A stretch of DNA of 14,148 bases from Chersky-822 sp035509195 (GCA_035509195.1 DATJLT010000295.1:1-14148); one strand, 5' to 3'; counted from the stretch's first letter, positions 6,811-13,672 are shown. Translations and numbers: made by a program. Notes: generated by a model not told the origin, from the sequence alone.

Positions 6811-8541
6811 ATGATCAGTGATGAACTGCACGCGCAGGTAACGGCCTGGATCGCGGACGATCCCGACGATGACGACCGTGACGAGCTAGCCGACCTGCTG
6901 CGCGAAGCCGACCTGCCTGATCCTGACGAAACAGCGCAAGAGGCGGCGGCCGAGCTTGCCGACAGGTTCGCCGGGCAGCTGGAGTTCGGCACCGCCGGGC
7001 TCCGCGGCCAGATAGGGGCAGGACCCAACCGGATGAACCGGGCGGTGGTGCGGGCCACGACCGCCGCGCTGGCCGGCTGGCTGCTTTACGTGGACCCGAC
7101 CGCCGCCGATACGGGCGTCGTGATCGGCTGCGATGCCAGGCACCGCTCTGACGAGTTCGCCGCCGAGGCAGCGTGCGTGCTGGCCGGGGCCGGCATCCGG
7201 GTGCACTTGCTGCCGCCCAGGCAGCCGACGCCCTTGCTGGCCTACGCGGTGACGTTTCTCCGTGCGGCGGCAGGAATCATGATCACGGCCAGTCACAACC
7301 CGCCGGCGGACAACGGCTACAAGCTCTACCTGAGCGACGGCGCGCAAATCGTTCCGCCCGCTGACCTTGAGATCGAGGCCGCGATCAGGTCGATAGGGCC
7401 GCTGTCGCGAGTCCCTGTCGCCTCGATCGACGATCCTCTCATCGAAGAACTCGGCGACAAGGTCGCCACGGCCTACCTGGACGCTATCTGCGCTCTGTCG
7501 CCCGCGCCACGGGGTTCGGCGTGGCTGCGCTACATCTATACGCCGCTGCACGGAGTGGCAGGCGGCCTGGCGCTGCGGGCGTTCGAGCAGGCGGGTTTCC
7601 CGCCACCTGACGTGATCGAGGCCCAGTTCCACCCGGACCCCGACTTCCGCACGGTGCGGTATCCGAACCCCGAGGAACCTGGGTCACTCGACCTGGCGCT
7701 CGCGCAGGCCCGCCGCATCGACGCCGACCTGGTGCTGGCCAACGACCCTGATGGTGACCGCCTCGCGGTGGCCGTTCCAGACGACAGCGCGCCTGGCGGC
7801 TGGCGCACGCTGACCGGCGACCAGGTCGGCGCGCTGCTAGGTGCTTATTTGCTTGACCGGGCGAGGCCGGGAGCGCACGCAGCCAACGCTGACTATCAGC
7901 AGCCGCTCGTGGCCACCACGATCGTGTCGTCAACGATGCTGGCCAGCATCGCGGCGGCGGCCGGAGCCGCCTATGCCGAGACCCTGACCGGCTTCAAGTG
8001 GATCGCGCGGGCCGGTGACCTGCGCCCGGAGAACCGGTTCATCTTCGGCTACGAAGAGGCGCTCGGTTACACGATCGGCACGATCGTGCGGGACAAGGAC
8101 GGTATAGGGGCTGCGCTGGCCGTGCTCAGCCTGGCCGCGCGGGCCAGGTCGGGAGGTGAGTCACTGCTCGAGGCCTACGACGCGCTTGAGGTCGCGCACG
8201 GAGTGCACCTGACCGGGCAACTCACGGTGCCGACGACGGCACCCGTGCACGTGATGTCCACGCTGCGGGTCGCTGCTCCTTCCGAACTGGCCGGGCAGCC
8301 GATTCTCGCTACTTCTGACCTGACCGGAGGAACTGCCGACCTGCCGTCGGCTGACGTGCTGCGCTACCGCCTGCGCGGGGCACGGGTCGTCATCAGGCCG
8401 AGCGGCACCGAGCCGAAGATCAAGGCCTATCTCGAGGTCGTAGAGCCAGTAGTCGCCGGCCGCCTCCCTGAAGCCAGACGAGCCGCCCGCGCACGCATGG
8501 ACCCCCTCCGCGAAGCGGTCAGGACCTTGCTCGACAGCTAA
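6811..8541 (+). CDS. pmmB: Phosphohexomutase/phosphopentomutase of the PmmB/PGM2 type
   Basis: This 576-aa member of the alpha-D-phosphohexomutase superfamily has all four signature loops: catalytic phosphoserine TASHNP (Ser161), magnesium loop DPDGDR (312-317), sugar-binding GYEEALGY (413-420) and phosphate-binding RPSGTEPK (529-536). The N-terminus is unusually acidic (several Asp-rich runs in residues 15-40) and leads into EFGTAGLRG, typical of the PGM2/PmmB branch. Names such as phosphomannomutase are common for it, but eukaryotic PGM2 favours ribose 1-phosphate. Sitting 2 nt after the phosphorylase gene, its likely job is to turn (deoxy)ribose 1-phosphate into the 5-phosphate. That specificity is inference. 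ATG 6811 is the start; ribosome-site match is weak, so coupling to the upstream gene is plausible. It is the last gene of the apparent operon. Confidence 0.93.
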   Translation: MISDELHAQVTAWIADDPDDDDRDELADLLREADLPDPDETAQEAAAELADRFAGQLEFGTAGLRGQIGAGPNRMNRAVVRATTAALAGWLLYVDPTAADTGVVIGCDARHRSDEFAAEAACVLAGAGIRVHLLPPRQPTPLLAYAVTFLRAAAGIMITASHNPPADNGYKLYLSDGAQIVPPADLEIEAAIRSIGPLSRVPVASIDDPLIEELGDKVATAYLDAICALSPAPRGSAWLRYIYTPLHGVAGGLALRAFEQAGFPPPDVIEAQFHPDPDFRTVRYPNPEEPGSLDLALAQARRIDADLVLANDPDGDRLAVAVPDDSAPGGWRTLTGDQVGALLGAYLLDRARPGAHAANADYQQPLVATTIVSSTMLASIAAAAGAAYAETLTGFKWIARAGDLRPENRFIFGYEEALGYTIGTIVRDKDGIGAALAVLSLAARARSGGESLLEAYDALEVAHGVHLTGQLTVPTTAPVHVMSTLRVAAPSELAGQPILATSDLTGGTADLPSADVLRYRLRGARVVIRPSGTEPKIKAYLEVVEPVVAGRLPEARRAARARMDPLREAVRTLLDS

Positions 8542-8558
8542 GCCCTCCTTCCCCGCAC

Positions 8559-8648
8559 CGCGGACCCCGTCCGCGGACCCCGTCCGCGCCCGCCGGCCGC
8601 GCCCGCCGTCCGCGCCCGGCCGTCCCCGGCCGGCCGTCCCGGCCGGGC
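8559..8648 (+). terminator. GC-saturated hairpin cluster after the salvage operon
   Basis: Just after the mutase stop lie two tandem copies of the 13-bp unit CGCGGACCCCGTC (8559-8571, 8572-8584), which create the palindrome CGCGGAC-CCC-GTCCGCG (8559-8575). Further on, GCCCGGCCG (8614-8622) pairs perfectly with CGGCCGGGC (8640-8648) across a 17-nt loop that itself contains CCGGCCGG. No U-tract follows. The cluster is a likely transcription end for the operon in a high-GC host. The hairpins are certain; the termination role is inferred. Confidence 0.5.
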
Positions 8649-8703
8649 ACCCTCAAACCCCGGATTGAGGGCAGTATGGACCCTCAAACCCCGGATTGAG
8701 GGG
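8649..8703. repeat. Two identical 23-bp palindromic repeats
   Basis: The same 23-bp sequence occurs at 8649-8671 and 8680-8702, separated by an 8-bp spacer. Each copy is an inverted repeat with arms CCCTCAA and TTGAGGG around the loop ACCCCGGA. The longest open frame of the following gene would start at a TTG inside the first copy, which argues against that start. No third copy was seen in the window. They may be a dispersed intergenic repeat family, a paired protein-binding site, or RNA hairpins. Confidence 0.85.
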
Positions 8704-8774
8704 TCAGCCCGGCCGCCCGCCCCGGCTTGGCTACGACATCGGTGGCTCGGCGATGCTGTTCGGGGCGCCACGGC

Positions 8775-8790
8775 TAGGCTGCCTGTTATG
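8775..8790 (+). promoter_or_regulatory. Candidate -10 box and leaderless start of the XdhC-like gene
   Basis: TAGGCT at 8775-8780 matches the actinobacterial TANNNT -10 form and ends 7 nt before the ATG at 8788. That spacing places the transcription start at or next to the ATG. No SD-like sequence lies between the box and the ATG. This arrangement is typical of leaderless mRNAs in actinobacteria. The -35 region is weak. Confidence 0.45.
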
Positions 8791-9318
8791 ACGCACTTCC
8801 ATGATGGGGTTGCTTGCGAGGTCGCGCATGGGTCGGTTCCCGGTCCGGCCACTGAGGGGCGAGCGCTGGTCGCGGTGTTCGCCAATCCGGTCGCCGAGTA
8901 TCTGTTGCGGTACGCATCCGACGCCGGGTACCGGGTTGTGCTGGTAGAACCCGACGCCGAACGGGCGGCCAAGTTCAACGGCACCGGGGTGCCCGTCTAT
9001 CCGGACCTCGGATCTCTGCCAGATGCCGCGACCGACGTGGTACTTACCGATCACCACAGGGACGAGATAGGCGTCATGCTCCGCGACGCGCTTGCTACCC
9101 AGGCCCGCTGGGTCGGCATCATGGGCAGCCCTCGCGTCGAGCCGCCGCACATCCAGGCCCTTGCCCTGCTCGGCGTAGCCCCCGACGAGATCGCACGCGT
9201 GCACCGGCCAATCGGGCTGAACATCGGCTCGCGGACGCCGCCGGAAATCGCGATCGCTACTCTCGCCGGGCTCATTGCCGACCGTAACGGCCGGCCTGGC
9301 GGATTTTCCTTTGGCTGA
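8788..9318 (+). CDS. Short XdhC-like Rossmann-domain protein
   Basis: This 176-aa protein matches the C-terminal Rossmann half of XdhC/CoxI proteins, which load or sulfurate the molybdenum cofactor for xanthine dehydrogenase-type enzymes. Clear family stretches are TDVVLTDHHRDE, ARWVGIMGSPRVEPPHIQAL and IGLNIGSRTPPEIAIATLAG. The N-terminal XdhC/CoxI domain of full-length members is missing, and the usual GxGxxA nucleotide loop reads VFANPVAEYL, so it is degenerate. No molybdoenzyme gene is visible. I start it at ATG 8788, behind a -10 box, rather than at a TTG at 8665 within a repeat. The function is uncertain: it may be a maturation factor acting elsewhere or a repurposed dinucleotide-binding protein. 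The next gene overlaps its end. Confidence 0.8.
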   Translation: MTHFHDGVACEVAHGSVPGPATEGRALVAVFANPVAEYLLRYASDAGYRVVLVEPDAERAAKFNGTGVPVYPDLGSLPDAATDVVLTDHHRDEIGVMLRDALATQARWVGIMGSPRVEPPHIQALALLGVAPDEIARVHRPIGLNIGSRTPPEIAIATLAGLIADRNGRPGGFSFG

Positions 9319-9724
9319 CGCCAAACCCCTGCCCGCGAAGCTGGGCATCGGCGAAGACGACGAAGTACTCGTCGTCGGGGCGGCGAACGGGTTCACCGAC
9401 GTCCTCACGAGCGTGCTCGGCGACTCGGCCGTTGTCCACACCGATCTCGGCGACTCGGCGTTCTTCGACGTGATCATCGCGTTCTTCGTGTGGCGGGCCG
9501 AACTTGAGGATCAGCTTGACCGGCTCAGGTCCAAGATGGCTCCCGCTTGCGGACTCTGGATCGCCTGGCCGAAGAAGGTGGCCCGCGTGCAGACCGACCT
9601 TAGCGACAACGTCCTGCGGGAAGTCGTTCTCCCCACCGGTCTGGTCGACAACAAGGTCTGCTCCATCGACCAGACCTGGTCAGCCCTGCGGTTCGTCACC
9701 CGCCGCGAACTCCGCCCTCGCTAA
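9311..9724 (+). CDS. DUF3052-like hypothetical protein
   Basis: The product is about 137 residues with no signal or membrane segment. It resembles actinobacterial DUF3052 proteins: an N-terminal LPAKLGIGEDDEVLVVGA-type strand-loop, a middle portion predicting a hydrophobic strand (FFDVIIAFFVW), then GLWIAWPKK, LVDNKVCSIDQTWSALRFV. The fold looks like a small alpha/beta domain; its function is unknown. TTG 9311 is preferred: it overlaps the XdhC-like stop by 8 nt and has GGCGGA (9298-9303) upstream. A TTG at 9275 would give a 44-nt overlap. The overlap suggests it is co-transcribed and coupled with the XdhC-like gene. Confidence 0.8.
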   Translation: MADAKPLPAKLGIGEDDEVLVVGAANGFTDVLTSVLGDSAVVHTDLGDSAFFDVIIAFFVWRAELEDQLDRLRSKMAPACGLWIAWPKKVARVQTDLSDNVLREVVLPTGLVDNKVCSIDQTWSALRFVTRRELRPR

Positions 9725-10035
9725 GGTTCCGTCGGCCAGCAGTTTGTCCTTGTCTGCGATGGTTAGCCGGGTCTGCGCGGCCCGCGCGCCTCAACACTTT
9801 TGATGGCCAGTAAACCGGATCTCGACATTGCGCGTCTGAAATTACAGATCTGACCTTGGAAGGTGCGCCCCCACTTCTACTTCGCCCGGGCAAGGCGGTA
9901 TGCATGCGTTCAGCAGTTGGCACGGTGGTGAAACATTGCCTTGCAAAGCTGTCTCTCGCGAACGGCGCTCTGCCGGTGCGACGCCTTCGCCTGGGCCGCG
10001 AAAGCACACGCCGGAATCGCGACGCGGATAGCCGC
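9725..10035. other. Long intergenic stretch with weak terminator-like hairpin and no convincing gene
   Basis: This stretch separates the DUF3052-like gene from the polysaccharide cassette. GCGCG (9775-9779) pairs with CGCGC (9783-9787) and is followed about 10 nt later by TTTT, a weak terminator candidate. A 16-codon frame from ATG 9803 to TGA 9853 has no ribosome site. ATG 9904 has AAGGCGG 5 nt upstream and is in frame with the glycosyltransferase, but the intervening translation (Arg-rich, low complexity) does not look like protein. No promoter could be chosen with confidence. The base composition drops here relative to the left part of the window. Confidence 0.5.
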
Positions 10036-11568
10036 ATGGTGCGGGCAGGGGATGAGAAACATGAATGCGCTGCTGACAGACCTGACGTGGATCAGCGGGG
10101 CAGCCGCCATGATCACAGCGCTGTTTACGCTTCTCTTCCGCCTCGCCTGGCGAAGGGGCAAGGGATTGCGGGAGCCCTAGCAGACAGTTATCACATTCCG
10201 TCCGCCACGCTCCGTCGTCAGCACGTTGGATGGCAGACTGCCGCAGCGCTGCTCATCGCCGTGCTCGCAGTAGCCAGGCATGTCGATTATCTTGCGCTGA
10301 GTTACCGGTCCGACCGCGTTCTCATGATTCTCTGGACCTTCATGCTCACCTACATGGCCGCGCAGTGGCTCCTTTCCTGGCGCGACCGGCCGTGGACTGT
10401 CACCGACAGCCAACAACAGCTCCTGGCAAAGCTGCGTGTGGTCGTCAACATTCCGCTCTATAACGAGGAGCCGCTCTTTCTTGACCGCTGTCTGTGGGCG
10501 CTGGTCAATCAGTCACGCAGGCCGCAGCGTATTGACGTAGTCGACGACGGGTCGACCATCGACTACACCGCGCTGCGAATGCACTGGGAGGGATGGCACG
10601 GCAGCACAGAGATCACCTGGACGCGCCAGCGAAATGCCGGCAAGAAGTTCGCGCAGGCAGCAACCTTCGTATCCGACGATACTGCGGACATTTTCGCGAC
10701 CATTGACAGCGACACCTGCCTTGAGCACCGAGCGCTTGAGGAAGGGCTTAAGCCCTTTGCCAGGCACCGCGTCGCATCTGTCGCCGGCATCGCGCTAGCG
10801 CTGAATTCCGGCGTAAGCTGGCTGACTCGCACGGTTTCCGCGCGTGACCTTTACTTTCAGATCGTCGCCGCTGGCGCTCAGTCAGGTTTCGGCGACGTGC
10901 TGGTGAACCGCGGCGCATTCGCATTGTACCGGGCCCCGGTGATCAGGGATATCATTCCGGCCTACCTGAACGAGACATTCTTCGGCAGGCCAGTGCGACT
11001 GGGCGACGACGCAACGCTGACCCTTTTCGCCCGAGGTGCTGGCCTCGCGGTCCAGCAGCCTACCGCGTTCGCTTACACAATGAATCCGGAAACGCTATCC
11101 CACCACTTCAGGCAGTGGATCCGGTGGATGCGGGGTGCGACGATCCGCAACTGCTGGCGCGTACGCTACTTGCGGCCATTTTCCTGGGGCTGGCTATCCA
11201 CCGTGCTCGGGACCTACTCATTCCTGGCATCGTTCGCGCTCCTCGTCCTGGTCCTGGCGACCTTGCCGAGTTCAGCCAGTTTCGCTGAAGGCACGCTCGC
11301 GGCCATGATCGGCTGGGCGTACCTGACCAGCCTCCGGGTCATGGCGGTACACCGCAGCGACGAGAACTGGGTGTACCGGACGGGAACCTGGCTGTCCTAT
11401 CCGCCGGGGGCACTGTGGAACCTGATGGTCCTCCGGCCGCTTCGCTTGTACGGAATTGCCACCTGTCTCCGGCAAGGCTGGACCACGCGAACCGCAGGCG
11501 CGGAGGCGCTCACGCCTCCGCAACTAGAAACTGAACCCGCCCTGCTAGCAGAAAGCACAGTGACGTGA
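10036..11568 (+). CDS. Processive GT2 polysaccharide synthase (hyaluronan/cellulose synthase-like)
   Basis: This membrane glycosyltransferase has two N-terminal hydrophobic segments (about 10226-10300 and 10315-10380), a cytoplasmic GT-A domain, and about three more hydrophobic segments near the C-terminus. The catalytic motifs of processive family 2 synthases are all present: NIPLYNEEP, DDGS (10543-10554), DSDT as the DxD metal site (10705-10716), GDD (11002-11010) and QWIRW as QxxRW (11113-11127). Such enzymes polymerise a nucleotide sugar and extrude the chain. The start is unclear. ATG 10036 is the conventional choice, giving 510 aa, but 10061-10180 looks better coded in another frame; GTG 10087, GTG 10261 or an ATT at 10165 behind AAGGGG are alternatives. 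The stop overlaps the hydrolase start (GTGA). The substrate sugar is not visible; the sulfoquinovose synthase downstream offers one hypothesis. Confidence 0.85.
   Translation: MVRAGDEKHECAADRPDVDQRGSRHDHSAVYASLPPRLAKGQGIAGALADSYHIPSATLRRQHVGWQTAAALLIAVLAVARHVDYLALSYRSDRVLMILWTFMLTYMAAQWLLSWRDRPWTVTDSQQQLLAKLRVVVNIPLYNEEPLFLDRCLWALVNQSRRPQRIDVVDDGSTIDYTALRMHWEGWHGSTEITWTRQRNAGKKFAQAATFVSDDTADIFATIDSDTCLEHRALEEGLKPFARHRVASVAGIALALNSGVSWLTRTVSARDLYFQIVAAGAQSGFGDVLVNRGAFALYRAPVIRDIIPAYLNETFFGRPVRLGDDATLTLFARGAGLAVQQPTAFAYTMNPETLSHHFRQWIRWMRGATIRNCWRVRYLRPFSWGWLSTVLGTYSFLASFALLVLVLATLPSSASFAEGTLAAMIGWAYLTSLRVMAVHRSDENWVYRTGTWLSYPPGALWNLMVLRPLRLYGIATCLRQGWTTRTAGAEALTPPQLETEPALLAESTVT
10061..10180 (+). 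CDS. Possible 39-aa single-pass membrane peptide
   Basis: A frame from ATG 10061 to TAG 10180 has AGGGG at 10047-10051, 9 nt upstream. It encodes 39 residues: a polar start (MNALLTDLTW), one hydrophobic segment (ISGAAAMITALFTLLF) and a basic tail (RLAWRRGKGLREP), a textbook membrane anchor pattern. Its third codon positions are mostly G or C, whereas the glycosyltransferase frame over the same bases is not. It overlaps the conventional upstream start of the glycosyltransferase in another frame. It could be a genuine small partner protein, or the true N-terminus of the glycosyltransferase separated by a frameshift. No family is recognised. Confidence 0.45.
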   Translation: MNALLTDLTWISGAAAMITALFTLLFRLAWRRGKGLREP

Positions 11569-12482
11569 GTCATACAAGTCAGCGCGCCGCCATGGCCATT
11601 CCAATCGTGATCGCGCTGGCCCTTGGAACGACAATCTTCTTGCTGCCACATCACAAAGCGCCGGTCTATGTCGGGCCGCAGACGGCGGCACAGGCTTCCG
11701 CTTGTGGTCTAGAGCGCAAGGTAAGTCGTTACGTGGGCATCGCGCCGGGCATCGACTGGCCAGTAAAGATAAAGCGCTTCACCGCCGCTGGGCTGAGGCC
11801 ATCGCTAGTCGTAGATTATACGAGCTTCGGCGTGCCGCTTGACGGCACCCGGATGTGCGAGCTTATTAAGCTCGGCGATCTGCCGCTGGTTGTCTTCAAC
11901 CCGCGAACGGAGAAGCTGAAAGCCATCGCGGCAGGCAAATACGATGCCTGGATCAAGACATACGCCCAGGAAGTAAGCGATCTCCATCATCGGATAGTGC
12001 TGAGCTTTGCACCCGAGATGAACGGCTGGTGGGATCCATGGGGAGCCCCGAAGAGCACGCCCGCGGCCTACATTGCCGCCTGGCGGCACATTCACAACAT
12101 CTTCGGTCGCGAGCACGTTACTAACGTCATCTGGTCATGGGACATCGATGACTGCTGCTCCTCGCGCCAGTGGTGGCCGGGCGCGAAGTACGTGAACTGG
12201 GTAGGAGTCGATGGCTACCTGAGGCAGTCGAGGCCATTTTCGGTCGTCTTTTCCGGGCGGATCAAGGAGGTTCGGAGCTTCACGAAGAAACCGATTTTCA
12301 TTGCGGAGACCGCGGTAGCTCCTGGACCGGAGTGGAAGTCCAACGTCACTAGCCTGTTCAACGGCGAGAGAAAAGATCACCTGTTCGGCGTGGTCTGGTT
12401 CGACAGCAATGCCCAGGCCCGATGGCGTATTGACAACAACCGAGCTGAACTCGCATTCGTGCAAAGAGAGGAAGAGAAATGA
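11565..12482 (+). CDS. Membrane-anchored GH26-like glycoside hydrolase
   Basis: The 305-aa protein begins with one hydrophobic segment (residues 9-27), a signal anchor or signal peptide, so the catalytic domain should lie outside the cytoplasm. The domain resembles GH26-type beta-mannanase/endoglucanase barrels: SFAPEMNGWWDPWG with candidate acid/base Glu151, then YIAAWRHIHNIF, NVIWSWDID, YVNWVGVDGY, and KKPIFIAETAV with candidate nucleophile Glu248. Both glutamates are retained, so it is probably active. The His that often precedes the acid/base Glu is Pro here. GTG 11565 overlaps the synthase stop by four bases. Its role may parallel BcsZ or other hydrolases of synthase-dependent exopolysaccharide systems, trimming or releasing nascent chains. 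The exact family and substrate are uncertain. Confidence 0.82.
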   Translation: MSHTSQRAAMAIPIVIALALGTTIFLLPHHKAPVYVGPQTAAQASACGLERKVSRYVGIAPGIDWPVKIKRFTAAGLRPSLVVDYTSFGVPLDGTRMCELIKLGDLPLVVFNPRTEKLKAIAAGKYDAWIKTYAQEVSDLHHRIVLSFAPEMNGWWDPWGAPKSTPAAYIAAWRHIHNIFGREHVTNVIWSWDIDDCCSSRQWWPGAKYVNWVGVDGYLRQSRPFSVVFSGRIKEVRSFTKKPIFIAETAVAPGPEWKSNVTSLFNGERKDHLFGVVWFDSNAQARWRIDNNRAELAFVQREEEK

Positions 12483-13672
12483 GAATTCTCGTGCTGGGCG
12501 GTGACGGGTACCTCGGCTGGCCGACCGCCATGTACTTGTCGATGCGAGGTCATGACGTCCATATCGTGGACAATTACTGGCGCCGGAAGGTCCATGCCGA
12601 GGCGGGGAGCGATTCGCTGGTTCCGATCGCGCAAAATCTAGTGACGCGGGCAGCGGCATGGCGAGAGGTAACCGGCAGAACCATAACTATCACCGAGGGC
12701 GACCTTACCGACTGGTCGCTGATGGAGATGGTATTCGGCGATTTCTGCCCGGAGACGATCATTCACTACGGAGAAATCCCATCGGCGCCTTACTCGATGA
12801 TGGATCAGCGTAGATCGGTCCTGACGCAGCACAACAATGTCGTCAGCACCCTGAACGTGCTGTGGGCGATGCGGCGGTTCACTGACGGAGCGCATCTAGT
12901 AAAACTTGGCACGATGGGAGAGTACGGCACGCCGAACATTGAAATCGAGGAAGGCTGGCTTGAAATTGAGCACAAGGGCCGCAAGGAGCGAGTGCTGTTC
13001 CCGAAGCGGCCCGGCTCGTTCTATCACCTGTCCAAGGTTCATGACAGCAACAACATCGAGTTCGCGTGCCGTATCTGGGGCATACGGGCGACCGACCTGA
13101 ACCAGGGCGTCGTATACGGCATAGAGACGGAAGAGACCCGGCTCGACCCGCGACTGGCCACGCGCTTCGACTACGACGATGTTTGGGGAACGGCCTTGAA
13201 CCGGTTCTGCGTGCAGGCCGTCATCGGCCATCCCCTCACGGTCTACGGCGGAGGCGGTCAGACTCGCGGTTACCTCAACATCCTCGACACGTTGCGCTGC
13301 GTGGAATTGGCAAGCCTCAATCCCGCCGAGCCGGGAACGCTCAGGGTGCTGAACCAGTTCACCGAGCAGTACTCGATCAACGGACTTGCCGAACTCGTAC
13401 AGCGGGCCGGGAAGACGTACGGCCTGGAGGTGGAGATTCAGCACCTCGCCAACCCGCGCGTGGAGCTGGAAGAGCACTTCTACAAGGCTTCTCATTCCAA
13501 GCTCATCGACCTCGGACTGGTGCCCCATTTGCTGTCAGAGACGCTGATAGAACACGTCTTCGAGTCGATTCAGCGGCACAGCGACCGCGTGCTCACCAGC
13601 TTTATCGAGCCGTCCACCACCTGGCTAGGCGGTTACCGAAGCCGCTCAGCGAGCAGGGTCGCCATCGCGTAG
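12479..13672 (+). CDS. sqdB: UDP-sulfoquinovose synthase (SQD1/SqdB family)
   Basis: The 397-aa protein is a short-chain dehydrogenase-type nucleotide-sugar enzyme that makes UDP-sulfoquinovose from UDP-glucose and sulfite using bound NAD. It has the Rossmann motif GGDGYLG (7-13), DNYWRR (31-36), GEIPSAPYSMMDQ, TQHNNVVSTLNVL, KLGTMGEYGTPN with Thr145, and SFYHLSKVHDS with Tyr182 and Lys186. These match in type and number the catalytic residues I recall for Arabidopsis SQD1. RATDLNQGVVYG, FGTALNRFCVQA-like, GGQTRGYL and NQFTEQYSI further match SQD1, distinguishing it from ordinary UDP-glucose epimerases. ATG 12479 overlaps the hydrolase stop (ATGA) with GAGAGGAAG upstream. No SQDG-forming lipid glycosyltransferase (SqdX/SQD2) is seen here. 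Its 3' end overlaps a convergent gene by 40 bp. Confidence 0.93.
   Translation: MRILVLGGDGYLGWPTAMYLSMRGHDVHIVDNYWRRKVHAEAGSDSLVPIAQNLVTRAAAWREVTGRTITITEGDLTDWSLMEMVFGDFCPETIIHYGEIPSAPYSMMDQRRSVLTQHNNVVSTLNVLWAMRRFTDGAHLVKLGTMGEYGTPNIEIEEGWLEIEHKGRKERVLFPKRPGSFYHLSKVHDSNNIEFACRIWGIRATDLNQGVVYGIETEETRLDPRLATRFDYDDVWGTALNRFCVQAVIGHPLTVYGGGGQTRGYLNILDTLRCVELASLNPAEPGTLRVLNQFTEQYSINGLAELVQRAGKTYGLEVEIQHLANPRVELEEHFYKASHSKLIDLGLVPHLLSETLIEHVFESIQRHSDRVLTSFIEPSTTWLGGYRSRSASRVAIA

Noticed and set aside
8649..8702. Two-repeat CRISPR-like array
   Set aside because: Only two copies, an 8-bp spacer, and strong internal palindromes; no cas genes nearby.
8665..8787. N-terminal extension of the XdhC-like protein from TTG 8665
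   Set aside because: It starts inside a palindromic repeat and its translation is low-complexity; the -10 box next to ATG 8788 fits better.
9696..9795. Reverse-strand protein-like fragment (AQTRLTIADKDKLLADGT...) ending inside the DUF3052-like gene
   Set aside because: No start codon and a stop upstream; too short to separate from chance or from a gene remnant.
9803..9853. 16-codon ORF MASKPDLDIARLKLQI
   Set aside because: No ribosome site and no context; could be a decayed 5' end but cannot be supported.
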